NCBI GenBank assembly: GCA_000754455.1
Contig: JNSE01000033.1
Location: forward strand, 31,896-95,895
Direction of reading: 5' to 3'
DNA: 64,000 nucleotides
DNA from: an actinobacterium acAMD-2
Lineage (GTDB): Bacteria; Actinomycetota; Actinomycetes; UBA12327
The notes beneath the pieces are model-generated. The model searched no databases and was not told the DNA's origin. It saw nothing but the letters and a program-made list of their open reading frames with translations. Made by a program: the position numbers and the translations under genes. This document shows, in pieces, positions 16,149 to 24,151 of this stretch. The stretch's first letter is position 1, and every line of letters starts with the position of its first letter.

Positions 16149-17153
16149 CTACGGCGACGGCGACGGCGAGCTTTCCGCGGACGCAGGCGGACCAGGTGGC
16201 GGTGATCCATCGGGCTCACTAAATGTTGCATTGAGAACTTGGAACCCAAGAAAAACCAATCCCGCAACAAATACCAAGATCACCGCGACGATGAGTGCGC
16301 GAACACCGCGTCGTCGAAGTTGTTGTGAATTGATGGTTTGAATAGGGCCGGTCGATCGACGACGTTCCAGTCGCTGGGATGCAGTCGTGCCGGAATTGCC
16401 AAGAAAGTTGCGCAACGCTGCGCTGAGTTCGCGCGCAGTATCAATGGGACCTTCACTGCCAAACGTCTCGCCTAACGCGCGACGGCAAATGCGATCAAGG
16501 TTCGCCGAAACGTTGGCGCGGGCTCGTCGAGGTGGCAAGACACGACCTTTGTCGCGCTGAGCTGGGGGTAAACCAGATGCGCTGTCTAGTGGCCAGCGAC
16601 TGGTCAAACAGGCATACAAAAGGGCCCCCAATTGGCGCACATCCACGAGGGCATCCGCTTGGCTGGCATGCCCCAGAACCCTTGCTACGCCTAGGTCCAG
16701 GACCGAAATTTCCCCTCCGGGAGCAATCAGAATATGGACGGGATCCAGGCAGGTGTGGAACAAGTTTTTGTCGTGGGCCGCCGCCACCGATTCAGCCAGA
16801 TCGGCGATCAAGTCCGCTGACTCGATGGCATCTAAGGAACCTTCAACCAAGACATCTGCCAGGAGCTCAGCATCAACGTAGGAACTGACAATGTGTGCAA
16901 CCGGTGCGTTGTCCCCGATATCAAGAATGCGAATAAAACCTGCATCGTCGACACCAACAGCTTCGCGCGCAGCATCGAGCACATCAACTGTTAATGGATG
17001 CGAGTGATCGAAAGTGCGCACCGTCACGGGTCGCAATAAAAGTGTGTCTTCGCCAAACCACACGACACACCAATCGCGAGTGTTATCGAGAACTGCTTCG
17101 AGTCGATAGCGATCAGCGATGAGGTCACCAGGACTGACAAGGTGCTCACTCAT
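16149..17153 (-). CDS. Membrane-anchored pseudokinase downstream of murJ
   Basis: This 334-residue protein has a Ser/Thr-kinase-like fold in its first 240 residues: GDLIADRYRLEAVL, then strands and helices typical of a kinase lobe. The catalytic motifs are degraded. HRD is replaced by LFHTCLDPVHI, DFG reads VLDLGVARV, and VAIK reads VTVRTF with no lysine. A membrane helix (about 283-306) and a short outer Pro/Ser tail follow. In mycobacteria the MurJ protein carries a fused pseudokinase that recruits FhaA; here the equivalent is a separate gene overlapping murJ by four bases. Confidence 0.85.
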   Translation of the reverse strand: MSEHLVSPGDLIADRYRLEAVLDNTRDWCVVWFGEDTLLLRPVTVRTFDHSHPLTVDVLDAAREAVGVDDAGFIRILDIGDNAPVAHIVSSYVDAELLADVLVEGSLDAIESADLIADLAESVAAAHDKNLFHTCLDPVHILIAPGGEISVLDLGVARVLGHASQADALVDVRQLGALLYACLTSRWPLDSASGLPPAQRDKGRVLPPRRARANVSANLDRICRRALGETFGSEGPIDTARELSAALRNFLGNSGTTASQRLERRRSTGPIQTINSQQLRRRGVRALIVAVILVFVAGLVFLGFQVLNATFSEPDGSPPPGPPASAESSPSPSP

Positions 17154-18994
17154 TTTTTGACACGTAACGTTGATAAGCGATCGCGAACAACGTTGGTGAC
17201 GTCATTGATTTGTTCAATGTGCATGATGCGTGCGGCAGCGATGTAGGCACCAGCGCCGATGGCGTAAGCGAACAGCAGCGCCAGTAGCAGGTCGATGCGA
17301 CTTGATCCCAGACCCTGAGTGACGAGCGAGAGGACAGCCCAGATAGCGATCCCGGCCAGTACGGCAGCAATGAGCATCCGAACCAGGCCGCGGATGACAC
17401 CAAAGGTAGGCAAGGGGCCAGTGGTGCGACTGAGGATTCGCCACGTGATGGGAACGGTAATTAAGTAGCTCAGTGAATACCCCAGCGCCAGTGCCGGAAC
17501 CTTCCAGCGCACGTCAACCACCGAATACAGCGTGACTCCTGCGAGGACGTTGATGCTGTTCATCCCGATATTGATCAGTGCTGGAGTTTTGGTGTCCTCG
17601 AAGGAATAGAAACCGCGAAGCAAAACGTAGAACACAGTAAAGGGAATCAGACCCAGCATGAAGGCTTGCAAGATCACACCGACGAAACGCGCTTCGTCGG
17701 CAGATGCTGCACCAAAACTAAACAGCACTTGTGCCAAGTACGGGCCACCAAGAAAGAGCGCGACAGCAGCCGGAACGATGACAGCACTGGCCATCAAGGT
17801 CCCGTCACCGATATCGCGGGCCACATCAGATTTACGACCAGCGGCAACCGCTCGACTCATCTGCGGAAGCAAGAAGGTCACGATGGAAACAGTGATGATT
17901 GAGTGCGGCAACATGAAGAGTAAATAAGCGCGCGAGTACGACGTAAATCCAGCAGAAGAAATTGCAGGATCTGCAGAAGCTAAGACGTTTGCTTTTGAGG
18001 CAAGTCGCGTGATGACCACGTAGGAAATCTGGTTGGTGAGAACGAACAGAAAGGTCCAACCGGCGAGGTAGCGGACCTTTCCTAGGCCAGCCCCAGCAAA
18101 ATCAAATCGAGGGCTCCAGCGGTACCCCGCCCGCCTCATAACCGGAATCAGGACCCCAGCCTGGGCGGCAATTCCCAGCGTTGTCCCCAGTCCCAGCAGG
18201 GCAATCTGGCCACTGGTGATGCTTGCCGTGGTGGGGTTGGACGACTGAACCACGCCCAGGAATAGCAAGGCGGTGATGATGACTACGACGTTGTTAACGA
18301 TGGGTGCGTACATCGGTGCAGTGAACTGCTTTCGCGCATTGAGCACCTGAGAAAACATCGCGAAGAGTCCATAAAAAATGATTTGCGGAAGACAAAAACG
18401 GGCAAACAAGACCGCAGTATTGACATCATCGCTAGACCACGCAGAGGGACCGTAAATGCCAATGATGAGTGGTGCAAAGGCGACAACAAGAACAGTGACG
18501 CCGAGCAGGATGACGGCGACTAACGTCAGTAGCCGATCGGCATAAATCTTGCCGCCGTCACTGTCGTCGCTCATGTGGCGCACCAGTTGTGGAATGAAAA
18601 TTGCGTTGAGTGCGCCACCAGCAATCAGGATGTAAATGATGTTGGGCACGGTGTTAGCCACTGAGTACGTGTCACCAAATACGCCAAAGCCAATCGCCGC
18701 GACGATCGCGATATCGCGCACCATTCCGGTCAGCCGCGACGAGATGGTTCCGACGGCCATCGCGGCCGAGGATTGCGCCAGGTTGGGTTCGTCGGTGGCG
18801 GGAACGGGGAGGTCTGACTCGGGGAGGTCCGGGGCCGGCTGCTCCTGCGGTTCTGGTTCTGGTTCCGGTTCGGGTCCAGGTTCGAGATTCTGAGCCGACA
18901 CCACAGACTCAGTCAGATCCGTCGTGCTTTCGTTGTCCTGAGGCTTCGGCTCAAGCGGGATGGGAACCGTGGTGTCGAGGGAATCGTCGCTCAT
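17150..18994 (-). CDS. murJ: Lipid II flippase MurJ (MviN)
   Basis: MurJ moves lipid II across the membrane for wall synthesis. The 614-residue product has an acidic cytoplasmic N-terminal tail with a PEPEPEPEP run (about 1-70), then roughly 14 membrane helices. Family blocks include AMAVGTISSRLTGMVRD, GGALNAIFIPQLV and LPHSIITVSIVTFLLPQMSR. The core is of normal length and the N-terminal extension is actinobacterial. Its start overlaps the stop of a 12-residue upstream reading frame, and its stop overlaps the pseudokinase start. ATG 18994 is the first usable start in frame. Confidence 0.95.
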   Translation of the reverse strand: MSDDSLDTTVPIPLEPKPQDNESTTDLTESVVSAQNLEPGPEPEPEPEPQEQPAPDLPESDLPVPATDEPNLAQSSAAMAVGTISSRLTGMVRDIAIVAAIGFGVFGDTYSVANTVPNIIYILIAGGALNAIFIPQLVRHMSDDSDGGKIYADRLLTLVAVILLGVTVLVVAFAPLIIGIYGPSAWSSDDVNTAVLFARFCLPQIIFYGLFAMFSQVLNARKQFTAPMYAPIVNNVVVIITALLFLGVVQSSNPTTASITSGQIALLGLGTTLGIAAQAGVLIPVMRRAGYRWSPRFDFAGAGLGKVRYLAGWTFLFVLTNQISYVVITRLASKANVLASADPAISSAGFTSYSRAYLLFMLPHSIITVSIVTFLLPQMSRAVAAGRKSDVARDIGDGTLMASAVIVPAAVALFLGGPYLAQVLFSFGAASADEARFVGVILQAFMLGLIPFTVFYVLLRGFYSFEDTKTPALINIGMNSINVLAGVTLYSVVDVRWKVPALALGYSLSYLITVPITWRILSRTTGPLPTFGVIRGLVRMLIAAVLAGIAIWAVLSLVTQGLGSSRIDLLLALLFAYAIGAGAYIAAARIMHIEQINDVTNVVRDRLSTLRVKK

Positions 18995-19029
18995 GCCAGC
19001 TCATCACCGATGGGGCTATTTGCGGACAT
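18991..19029 (-). CDS. Leaderless 12-codon upstream reading frame coupled to murJ
   Basis: On the minus strand an ATG at 19029 opens MSANSPIGDELA and stops at 18991-18993; the TGA overlaps the murJ ATG as ATGA. The ATG lies seven bases after a TAGGGT -10 box, so the transcript should begin at or next to this codon with no leader. Ribosomes would then reach murJ by termination-reinitiation. The sequence features are seen directly; translation is inferred. Confidence 0.5.
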   Translation of the reverse strand: MSANSPIGDELA

Positions 19030-19036
19030 GACTTAG

Positions 19037-19042
19037 ACCCTA
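19037..19042 (-). promoter_or_regulatory. -10 box of the murJ operon
   Basis: TAGGGT on the minus strand, seven bases (CTAAGTC) before the upstream ATG at 19029. The arrangement matches the leaderless serS promoter almost base for base (TAGGGTCTAA...). No clear -35 box. Confidence 0.6.
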
Positions 19043-19117
19043 CGGTCCCGCATCCCTCCTTGGGCGTCAGACCTGCCTAGGGTTGGGGTGCTGAGTTCGT
19101 GAATTGATGGAGGTCTG

Positions 19118-20542
19118 GTGTCCGCTGAGCAACATGCGCTGGTTAGCCGTGTTGTCGCCGCCAACCCGGTCATTGGGGAACTAGGTGAGCGCTTTACGGC
19201 TGCCGGGTTTGAGCTGTCGCTGGTCGGCGGCAGTGTGCGCGATGCGCTGTTGGGCCGATTGGGCCATGACCTGGATTTCACCACGAATGCTCGCCCCGAT
19301 GACATCACAAAGTTGATCACTGGTTGGGCTGATGCCATTTGGGATGTCGGCCGTGAGTTCGGAACGATTGCTGCACGACGAGGTGATTTCGATATCGAGA
19401 TCACCACGTACCGCAGTGAAGAGTATGACCCTGATTCACGCAAACCAGCCGTTGAGTACGGCGACACCTTGGTCGGAGACCTAGGTCGTCGTGACTTCAC
19501 TGTGAACTCTATGGCTTTTACTTTGGGAGTTAACGAACTCGTCGATCCGTTTAACGGAACGAGCGATCTGCACGAGCGTCGATTAATGACGCCCGCAGCA
19601 CCCGAGCAATCGTTTAGTGATGACCCATTGCGGATGATGCGCGCGGCCCGATTCGCGGCGCAACTGGGGTTTGATGTCGCAGAGGACGTCGTCACGGCGA
19701 TGACGTCGATGAACGAACGAATTTCGATCATTTCGGCTGAGCGAGTTCGTGACGAAATCATCAAATTGGTGATGGCCGATTTTCCGCGAAAAGGCTTGGA
19801 ATTACTGGGCTCCACGGGCTTGGCCGAGCATGTCCTGCCCGAAATTGTGGGCATGAAAACCACGGTTGATGAACATAAGCGGCACAAGGACGTTTATGAG
19901 CACACTTTGATGGTGGTGGAACAAGCCATTGACTTAGAAAAGTCCCACGAGCCAACGAGCGGACCTGATTTTATTTTGCGCTTTGCAGCTCTGATGCACG
20001 ATATTGGTAAACCAAAAACGCGTCGCTTTGAAGGCGCCAACCGTGTGACATTTCATCATCACGAAGTGGTGGGAGCCAAGATGACGCGCAAGCGCATGAA
20101 GGCTCTGCGATTTAGTAACGATGAAATTGATCAAGTCTCAACATTGGTTGAGCTGCACTTGCGCTTTCACGGTTACGGTTCAGGTGAATGGACCGACTCG
20201 GCGGTGCGACGCTATGTTCGCGATGCCGGTGATCAATTGGTGCGTTTACACAAGCTCACGCGCGCTGACTGCACCACGCGTAATGCGCGCAAGGCCGCAG
20301 CACTGGCGCGCACCTATGACAGTTTGGAAGCGCGAATTGCCGACCTCGCAGCGCATGAAGAATTGGCATCTATTCGCCCCGACCTCGACGGCGAACAAAT
20401 CATGGAAATCCTGGGAATTGGACCAGGTCGCGAGGTAGGCCAGGCCTACCGGTTCTTGCTTGATTTACGCCTAGATCGAGGCCCGCTCGATGCGGAGATG
20501 GCCAAGGAGGCCTTGTTGGCCTGGTGGGCAGCTCGGCCCTGA
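19118..20542 (+). CDS. pcnA: CCA-adding tRNA nucleotidyltransferase (class II, HD domain)
   Basis: Adds or repairs the CCA end of tRNAs. The 474-residue product has the nucleotidyltransferase motif LVGGSVRDALLGRLGHDLDFTTNARPDD (about 28-55), RRDFTVNSMAF, the RNA-binding segment DPLRMMRAARFAAQLGF, and a C-terminal HD domain with MHDIGKPKTR and HHHEVVGA. This is the standard actinobacterial form next to murJ. It starts at GTG behind GGAGG. tRNA-Ser genes in the window encode CCA while tRNA-Arg does not, so the enzyme is needed for maturation as well as repair. Confidence 0.95.
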   Translation: MSAEQHALVSRVVAANPVIGELGERFTAAGFELSLVGGSVRDALLGRLGHDLDFTTNARPDDITKLITGWADAIWDVGREFGTIAARRGDFDIEITTYRSEEYDPDSRKPAVEYGDTLVGDLGRRDFTVNSMAFTLGVNELVDPFNGTSDLHERRLMTPAAPEQSFSDDPLRMMRAARFAAQLGFDVAEDVVTAMTSMNERISIISAERVRDEIIKLVMADFPRKGLELLGSTGLAEHVLPEIVGMKTTVDEHKRHKDVYEHTLMVVEQAIDLEKSHEPTSGPDFILRFAALMHDIGKPKTRRFEGANRVTFHHHEVVGAKMTRKRMKALRFSNDEIDQVSTLVELHLRFHGYGSGEWTDSAVRRYVRDAGDQLVRLHKLTRADCTTRNARKAAALARTYDSLEARIADLAAHEELASIRPDLDGEQIMEILGIGPGREVGQAYRFLLDLRLDRGPLDAEMAKEALLAWWAARP

Positions 20543-20569
20543 TCGAGCCAGCCAGCACCAGGGCGAGGA

Positions 20570-21853
20570 CTAGGTCGTGGTGGGTTTTCTCCGCCACCAG
20601 AGAACGATTGCCGTCCCGGCGTAGAGACCCGCCACCACGAGGTTGGTGAGCAATGACCGGCCAGAGGCCGGAAGCACGATCGCGCCGACCGAAGCTGCGG
20701 CGACGAAGGCGACGTTGAACACGACGTCATACAAACTGAAGGTGCGCCCACGAAATTCATCGGGGATGGTTCGTTGCAAGATGGAATCAACACACACCTT
20801 GGTGACCTGTGCACTGATCCCAACAAAGAACACGCCAATGAGTAGTGGTGTCTTTGTTTGTGGAGTGGCGATGATCAGTTGCGTGATGGCAGCGAACGAC
20901 AGTGCAGAGATCAAAATATTTATGGGTGATAAGTACCGGGAGAGTTCGGGAGTGAGCACGGCGCCAACAAAAAATCCAGCGCCCGCAATCAGGACCACTT
21001 GCGCCAGCAAAGCCAATCCAGCGTCAGGGTTGAGTGGATCCGAAAATGTGTTACGTGCCAGAAGGACGGCGGTCACTGAAGCAAGGCCAAAGCAGAATCG
21101 CTGAATGGCCGTGACGACAAAGGCTGTGGAAGCGGTGTGATGACGACGGATTTGACCGACGCCGGCGGCCAATTCGCGCGCGACCTCAATGACCGCCTTG
21201 AGAGCGGCAGGAAGCTCAGCGGCGGGCTCAGGGCCTAAGGCCCGACGGCCCAGTCGCAGGGCCAACGAACCAGCCGCGACGTAGAGACCGGCTGCCACAG
21301 CGATCAACATCGCATCGTTGGTGTCGGTAGCCCCGCCAAAAAGCGAGCGCAGGTACACGCCCAGCCCGGCGCCAAGGACGGTGCTGAGAGTCCCGAGGGT
21401 CGGAGCGATGGCATTAGCAGTGACGACGTTGTCGAGTGGAACAACGCGAGGCACTGATGCACCGAGCGCAGATAACACCAATCGATTAATGCTCACAGCA
21501 AGGACGCCAACACTCAGCAGGGCAATTTCCGGTGCTGAACTCAATGCGATGAGCGCGATGGAAGCGACAAGCGTCGCGCGGGCAAAGTTGGCGATCAACA
21601 AAATTTGTCGGCGTTGCCAACGGTCAATGAACACACCAACAAAAGGCCCAATGACGCAGTAGGGCAAAATCAAGATGGCGAATGCGCTGGCGATGGATTG
21701 CGCATCGGCCTGACGTTCCGGTGAAAACAGGACGTACGAGGCGAGGGCAGTTTGGAAAACCCCATCAGCAAACTGCCCAGCCATACGCACGCTGAGCAGC
21801 CGGCGAAAGCCGGAGCCACGAACAACTGTGGCCACATCGCTGATGTAACTCAC
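20570..21853 (-). CDS. MFS transporter
   Basis: A 427-residue protein with about 12 hydrophobic segments and the MFS loop motif GVFIDRWQRRQILL between helices 2 and 3. The start region (GFRRLLSVRMAGQFADGVFQTALASYVLF) resembles the MFS-3/enterobactin-exporter-like group. Substrate cannot be told. It starts 10 bases after the ino1 stop (GTG 21853), so it may share the PadR-ino1 transcript, and it converges on the CCA enzyme gene. Confidence 0.82.
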   Translation of the reverse strand: MSYISDVATVVRGSGFRRLLSVRMAGQFADGVFQTALASYVLFSPERQADAQSIASAFAILILPYCVIGPFVGVFIDRWQRRQILLIANFARATLVASIALIALSSAPEIALLSVGVLAVSINRLVLSALGASVPRVVPLDNVVTANAIAPTLGTLSTVLGAGLGVYLRSLFGGATDTNDAMLIAVAAGLYVAAGSLALRLGRRALGPEPAAELPAALKAVIEVARELAAGVGQIRRHHTASTAFVVTAIQRFCFGLASVTAVLLARNTFSDPLNPDAGLALLAQVVLIAGAGFFVGAVLTPELSRYLSPINILISALSFAAITQLIIATPQTKTPLLIGVFFVGISAQVTKVCVDSILQRTIPDEFRGRTFSLYDVVFNVAFVAAASVGAIVLPASGRSLLTNLVVAGLYAGTAIVLWWRRKPTTT

Positions 21854-21863
21854 AGGGGAAGTA

Positions 21864-22943
21864 TTACCGTTCGATGTCGCCTGCGATGAATTGCTCCACC
21901 TTGTTGCGGCAGATGTCGTCCGCGTACTGCTCCGGTGGGCTCTTCATAAAGTAGGAAGAAGCCGACAGAATCGGGCCTCCGATGCCACGGTCGAGGGCAA
22001 TTTTGGCCGCCCGAATCGCGTCAATGATGATTCCGGCCGAGTTGGGCGAGTCCCACACCTCAAGCTTGTATTCCAAGGACAGAGGGACGTCTCCGAAGGC
22101 GCGACCCTCAAGGCGGACGAAGGCCCACTTGCGGTCATCGAGCCAGGCCACGTAGTCGGATGGTCCGATGTGAACGTTGCGTGGAGCGATGGGGTCACGC
22201 AACTGCGAGGTGACGGACTGTGTTTTGGAGATCTTCTTTGACTCCAAGCGCTCGCGCTCGAGCATGTTCATGAAGTCCATGTTTCCACCAACGTTGAGTT
22301 GGTAAGTGCGATCAACCGTGACGCCGCGGTCTTCGAACAACTTGGCGAGCACGCGGTGGGTGATGGTGGCACCGACTTGAGACTTGATGTCATCGCCAAC
22401 GATCGGCACGCCCGCTGCCGTGAACTTGTCAGCCCATTCCTTGGTGCCGGCGATGAAGACGGGAAGTGCATTCACGAACGCGACGCCCGCGTCGATGGCG
22501 CACTGTGCGTAGTACTTGGCTGCTTGCTCTGAACCCACGGGCAAGTAGCACACCAAAACGTCAGCCTTGGTTGCCTTGAGTTCAGCAACGATGTCCACTG
22601 GCTCTGCATCGGACTCAACGACCATCTCGCGGTAGTACTTGCCGAGACCGTCGTAGGTGTGACCGCGCTGAACCTTCACACCGGTAGGTGGAACGTCACA
22701 AATCTTGATGGTGTTGTTTTCGCTGGCACCGATGGCGTCAGCGATGTCAAGGCCGACCTTTTTGGAGTCAACGTCGAAGGCAGCGACGAACTCAACGTCG
22801 GAGACGTGGTACTCGCCGAATTGCACGTGCATCAAGCCAGGAACGGCCTGGGTGGGGTCGGCGTCCTTGTAATATTCGACACCCTGAACAAGTGATGCGG
22901 CGCAGTTTCCTACACCGATGATCGCTACGCGAACCGAACCCAT
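21864..22943 (-). CDS. ino1: Inositol-3-phosphate synthase
   Basis: Converts glucose 6-phosphate to inositol 3-phosphate with NAD, feeding phosphatidylinositol and mycothiol synthesis in actinobacteria. The 359-residue protein opens with the NAD motif VRVAIIGVGNCAASLVQGVEYY. It contains GDDIKSQVGATITHRVLAKLF, LNVGGNMDFMNM, SKTQSVTSQL and LEVWDSPNSAGIIIDAIRAAKIALDRGIGGP, all typical of the actinobacterial Ino1 group. AAGGAG precedes the ATG. It lies five bases after a PadR regulator, as in mycobacteria. Confidence 0.96.
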   Translation of the reverse strand: MGSVRVAIIGVGNCAASLVQGVEYYKDADPTQAVPGLMHVQFGEYHVSDVEFVAAFDVDSKKVGLDIADAIGASENNTIKICDVPPTGVKVQRGHTYDGLGKYYREMVVESDAEPVDIVAELKATKADVLVCYLPVGSEQAAKYYAQCAIDAGVAFVNALPVFIAGTKEWADKFTAAGVPIVGDDIKSQVGATITHRVLAKLFEDRGVTVDRTYQLNVGGNMDFMNMLERERLESKKISKTQSVTSQLRDPIAPRNVHIGPSDYVAWLDDRKWAFVRLEGRAFGDVPLSLEYKLEVWDSPNSAGIIIDAIRAAKIALDRGIGGPILSASSYFMKSPPEQYADDICRNKVEQFIAGDIER

Positions 22944-22948
22944 GATCG

Positions 22949-23548
22949 TTACTCCTTGTTATTTCTTTGCTGCGCTGGGGCGTCCAACGCAGCCTTTGAT
23001 CCACGCGACGACGGGCTGTCTTCGCGCTCTGTTGCAATGAGTTCGTTGAGCCAGCGCACTTCTCGCTCAACAGATTCCAAACCATGCTCCTGAAGTGCCA
23101 GGGTGTAGCTATCTACACGTTCGCTTGCTTGACGAAGTGAAGTGCGCAATGTGTCCAAACGCTCTTCGAGTCGTGAGCGACGTCCTTCAAGAATGCGCAG
23201 TCGGACGTCCTTATTGGTGCGAGCAAAAAAGGCCAGGTGCACACCGAAGGCTTCGTCTTCCCACGACGCGGGGCCGGATTCACTGACCAGTTCTTGAAAG
23301 CGTTCTTTGCCATCAGCGGTCAACCGGTAAACGATTTTCGAGCGACGACCAGCGCCACTGGCATCGTCAGCGGCAATGAGTCCCTCGGATGTCATGGTCT
23401 TGAGCGCGGGATACAACGAGCCGTACGAGTAAGCCCGGAAAGTCCCCAGGGCGCTACCGATGCGCTTGCGCAATTCGTAGCCGTGCATCGGGGAATCGTG
23501 GAGTAAACCCAGCACAGCGAACTCGAGCACTCCGCTCGATCGCGCCAT
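22949..23548 (-). CDS. PadR family transcriptional regulator
   Basis: A 199-residue regulator with an N-terminal winged helix (LEFAVLGLLHDSPMHGYELRKRIG ... YGSLYPALKTMTSEGLIAADD) and a C-terminal coiled-coil dimerisation region (about 100-170). It is upstream of and co-oriented with ino1. A near-ideal PadR palindrome lies 50 bases before its start (23598-23620), so it very likely represses its own operon, including ino1. The effector is unknown; homologues occupy the same place beside mycobacterial ino1. Confidence 0.92.
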   Translation of the reverse strand: MARSSGVLEFAVLGLLHDSPMHGYELRKRIGSALGTFRAYSYGSLYPALKTMTSEGLIAADDASGAGRRSKIVYRLTADGKERFQELVSESGPASWEDEAFGVHLAFFARTNKDVRLRILEGRRSRLEERLDTLRTSLRQASERVDSYTLALQEHGLESVEREVRWLNELIATEREDSPSSRGSKAALDAPAQQRNNKE

Positions 23549-23597
23549 GGTTACCCCTTATCGCCGAACGGGGAACATTCGGGTTGACCGGTTGAAC

Positions 23598-23620
23598 TGA
23601 TGTATCAGAACGATACATCA
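23598..23620. promoter_or_regulatory. PadR-type operator upstream of the padR-ino1 operon
   Basis: TGATGTATC-AGAAC-GATACATCA is a perfect inverted repeat with nine-base arms. PadR regulators recognise ATGTAT...ATACAT-type sites. It lies in the divergent region between padR-ino1 and the DUF5318-ponA pair, so it could affect both. GTTGAAC direct repeats flank it. Confidence 0.8.
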
Positions 23621-23748
23621 AGTTGAACCTATAGGGCGGTCGGGGTCCGGCGATGCAGATAGTGAGCAGATCGGGCGGCCTAGGCACGGCTCGCCCTCAG
23701 CCGAACGGATCTGTGCCGGCAGGCGTAAAAGGGATTACGCTCGCGGCT

Positions 23749-24150
23749 GTGTGGTCCCAGCGATCGGTCGTGGTTTACGGCCTCCAGCGTCGAGCCGCCC
23801 TGGAAGAGCTCTTCCACGGGGGCGCCTTTCGCAGCGACCTGTGCGATGCCGATCCCTACACCTTGCGGGCTGCCAAGCATCACGGTGAAGCGACGCAACG
23901 CTTGTGTCCGGTTTGTCGTAAGGAAAATCTGACCCACTTGACCTATGTCTTCGGTGACGAGCTGGGGCACTTGTCTGGACGCATTCGTGCGACGCGTGAA
24001 CTTGAACCGATGGCACATGAATACGGGGAATTCACTGTCTACGTGATTGAGGTCTGCCAGAACTGTGAGTGGAACCACATGACGATGTCGTTCGTCTTAG
24101 GTGATGGCGTAGCAAGAGGAATTCCCCGACGTCGCCGTGCGGAGGCATAG
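23749..24150 (+). CDS. DUF5318 protein with two CxxC motifs
   Basis: A protein of unknown function seen widely in actinobacteria next to ponA. The conserved core runs RSVVVYGLQRRAALEELFHGG, CDADPYTLRAAKHHGE, LCPVCRKENLTHLTYVFGDELGHLSGRIR, and VIEVCQNCEWNHMTMSFVLG. Two CxxC pairs suggest a zinc ribbon. I place the start at GTG 23749 (133 residues) because homologous sequence begins there. An in-frame ATG at 23653 would add 32 non-conserved residues and sits near a TATAGG -10 box at 23630, so it cannot be excluded. It ends one base before ponA starts. Confidence 0.82.
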   Translation: MWSQRSVVVYGLQRRAALEELFHGGAFRSDLCDADPYTLRAAKHHGEATQRLCPVCRKENLTHLTYVFGDELGHLSGRIRATRELEPMAHEYGEFTVYVIEVCQNCEWNHMTMSFVLGDGVARGIPRRRRAEA

Positions 24151-24151
24151 C

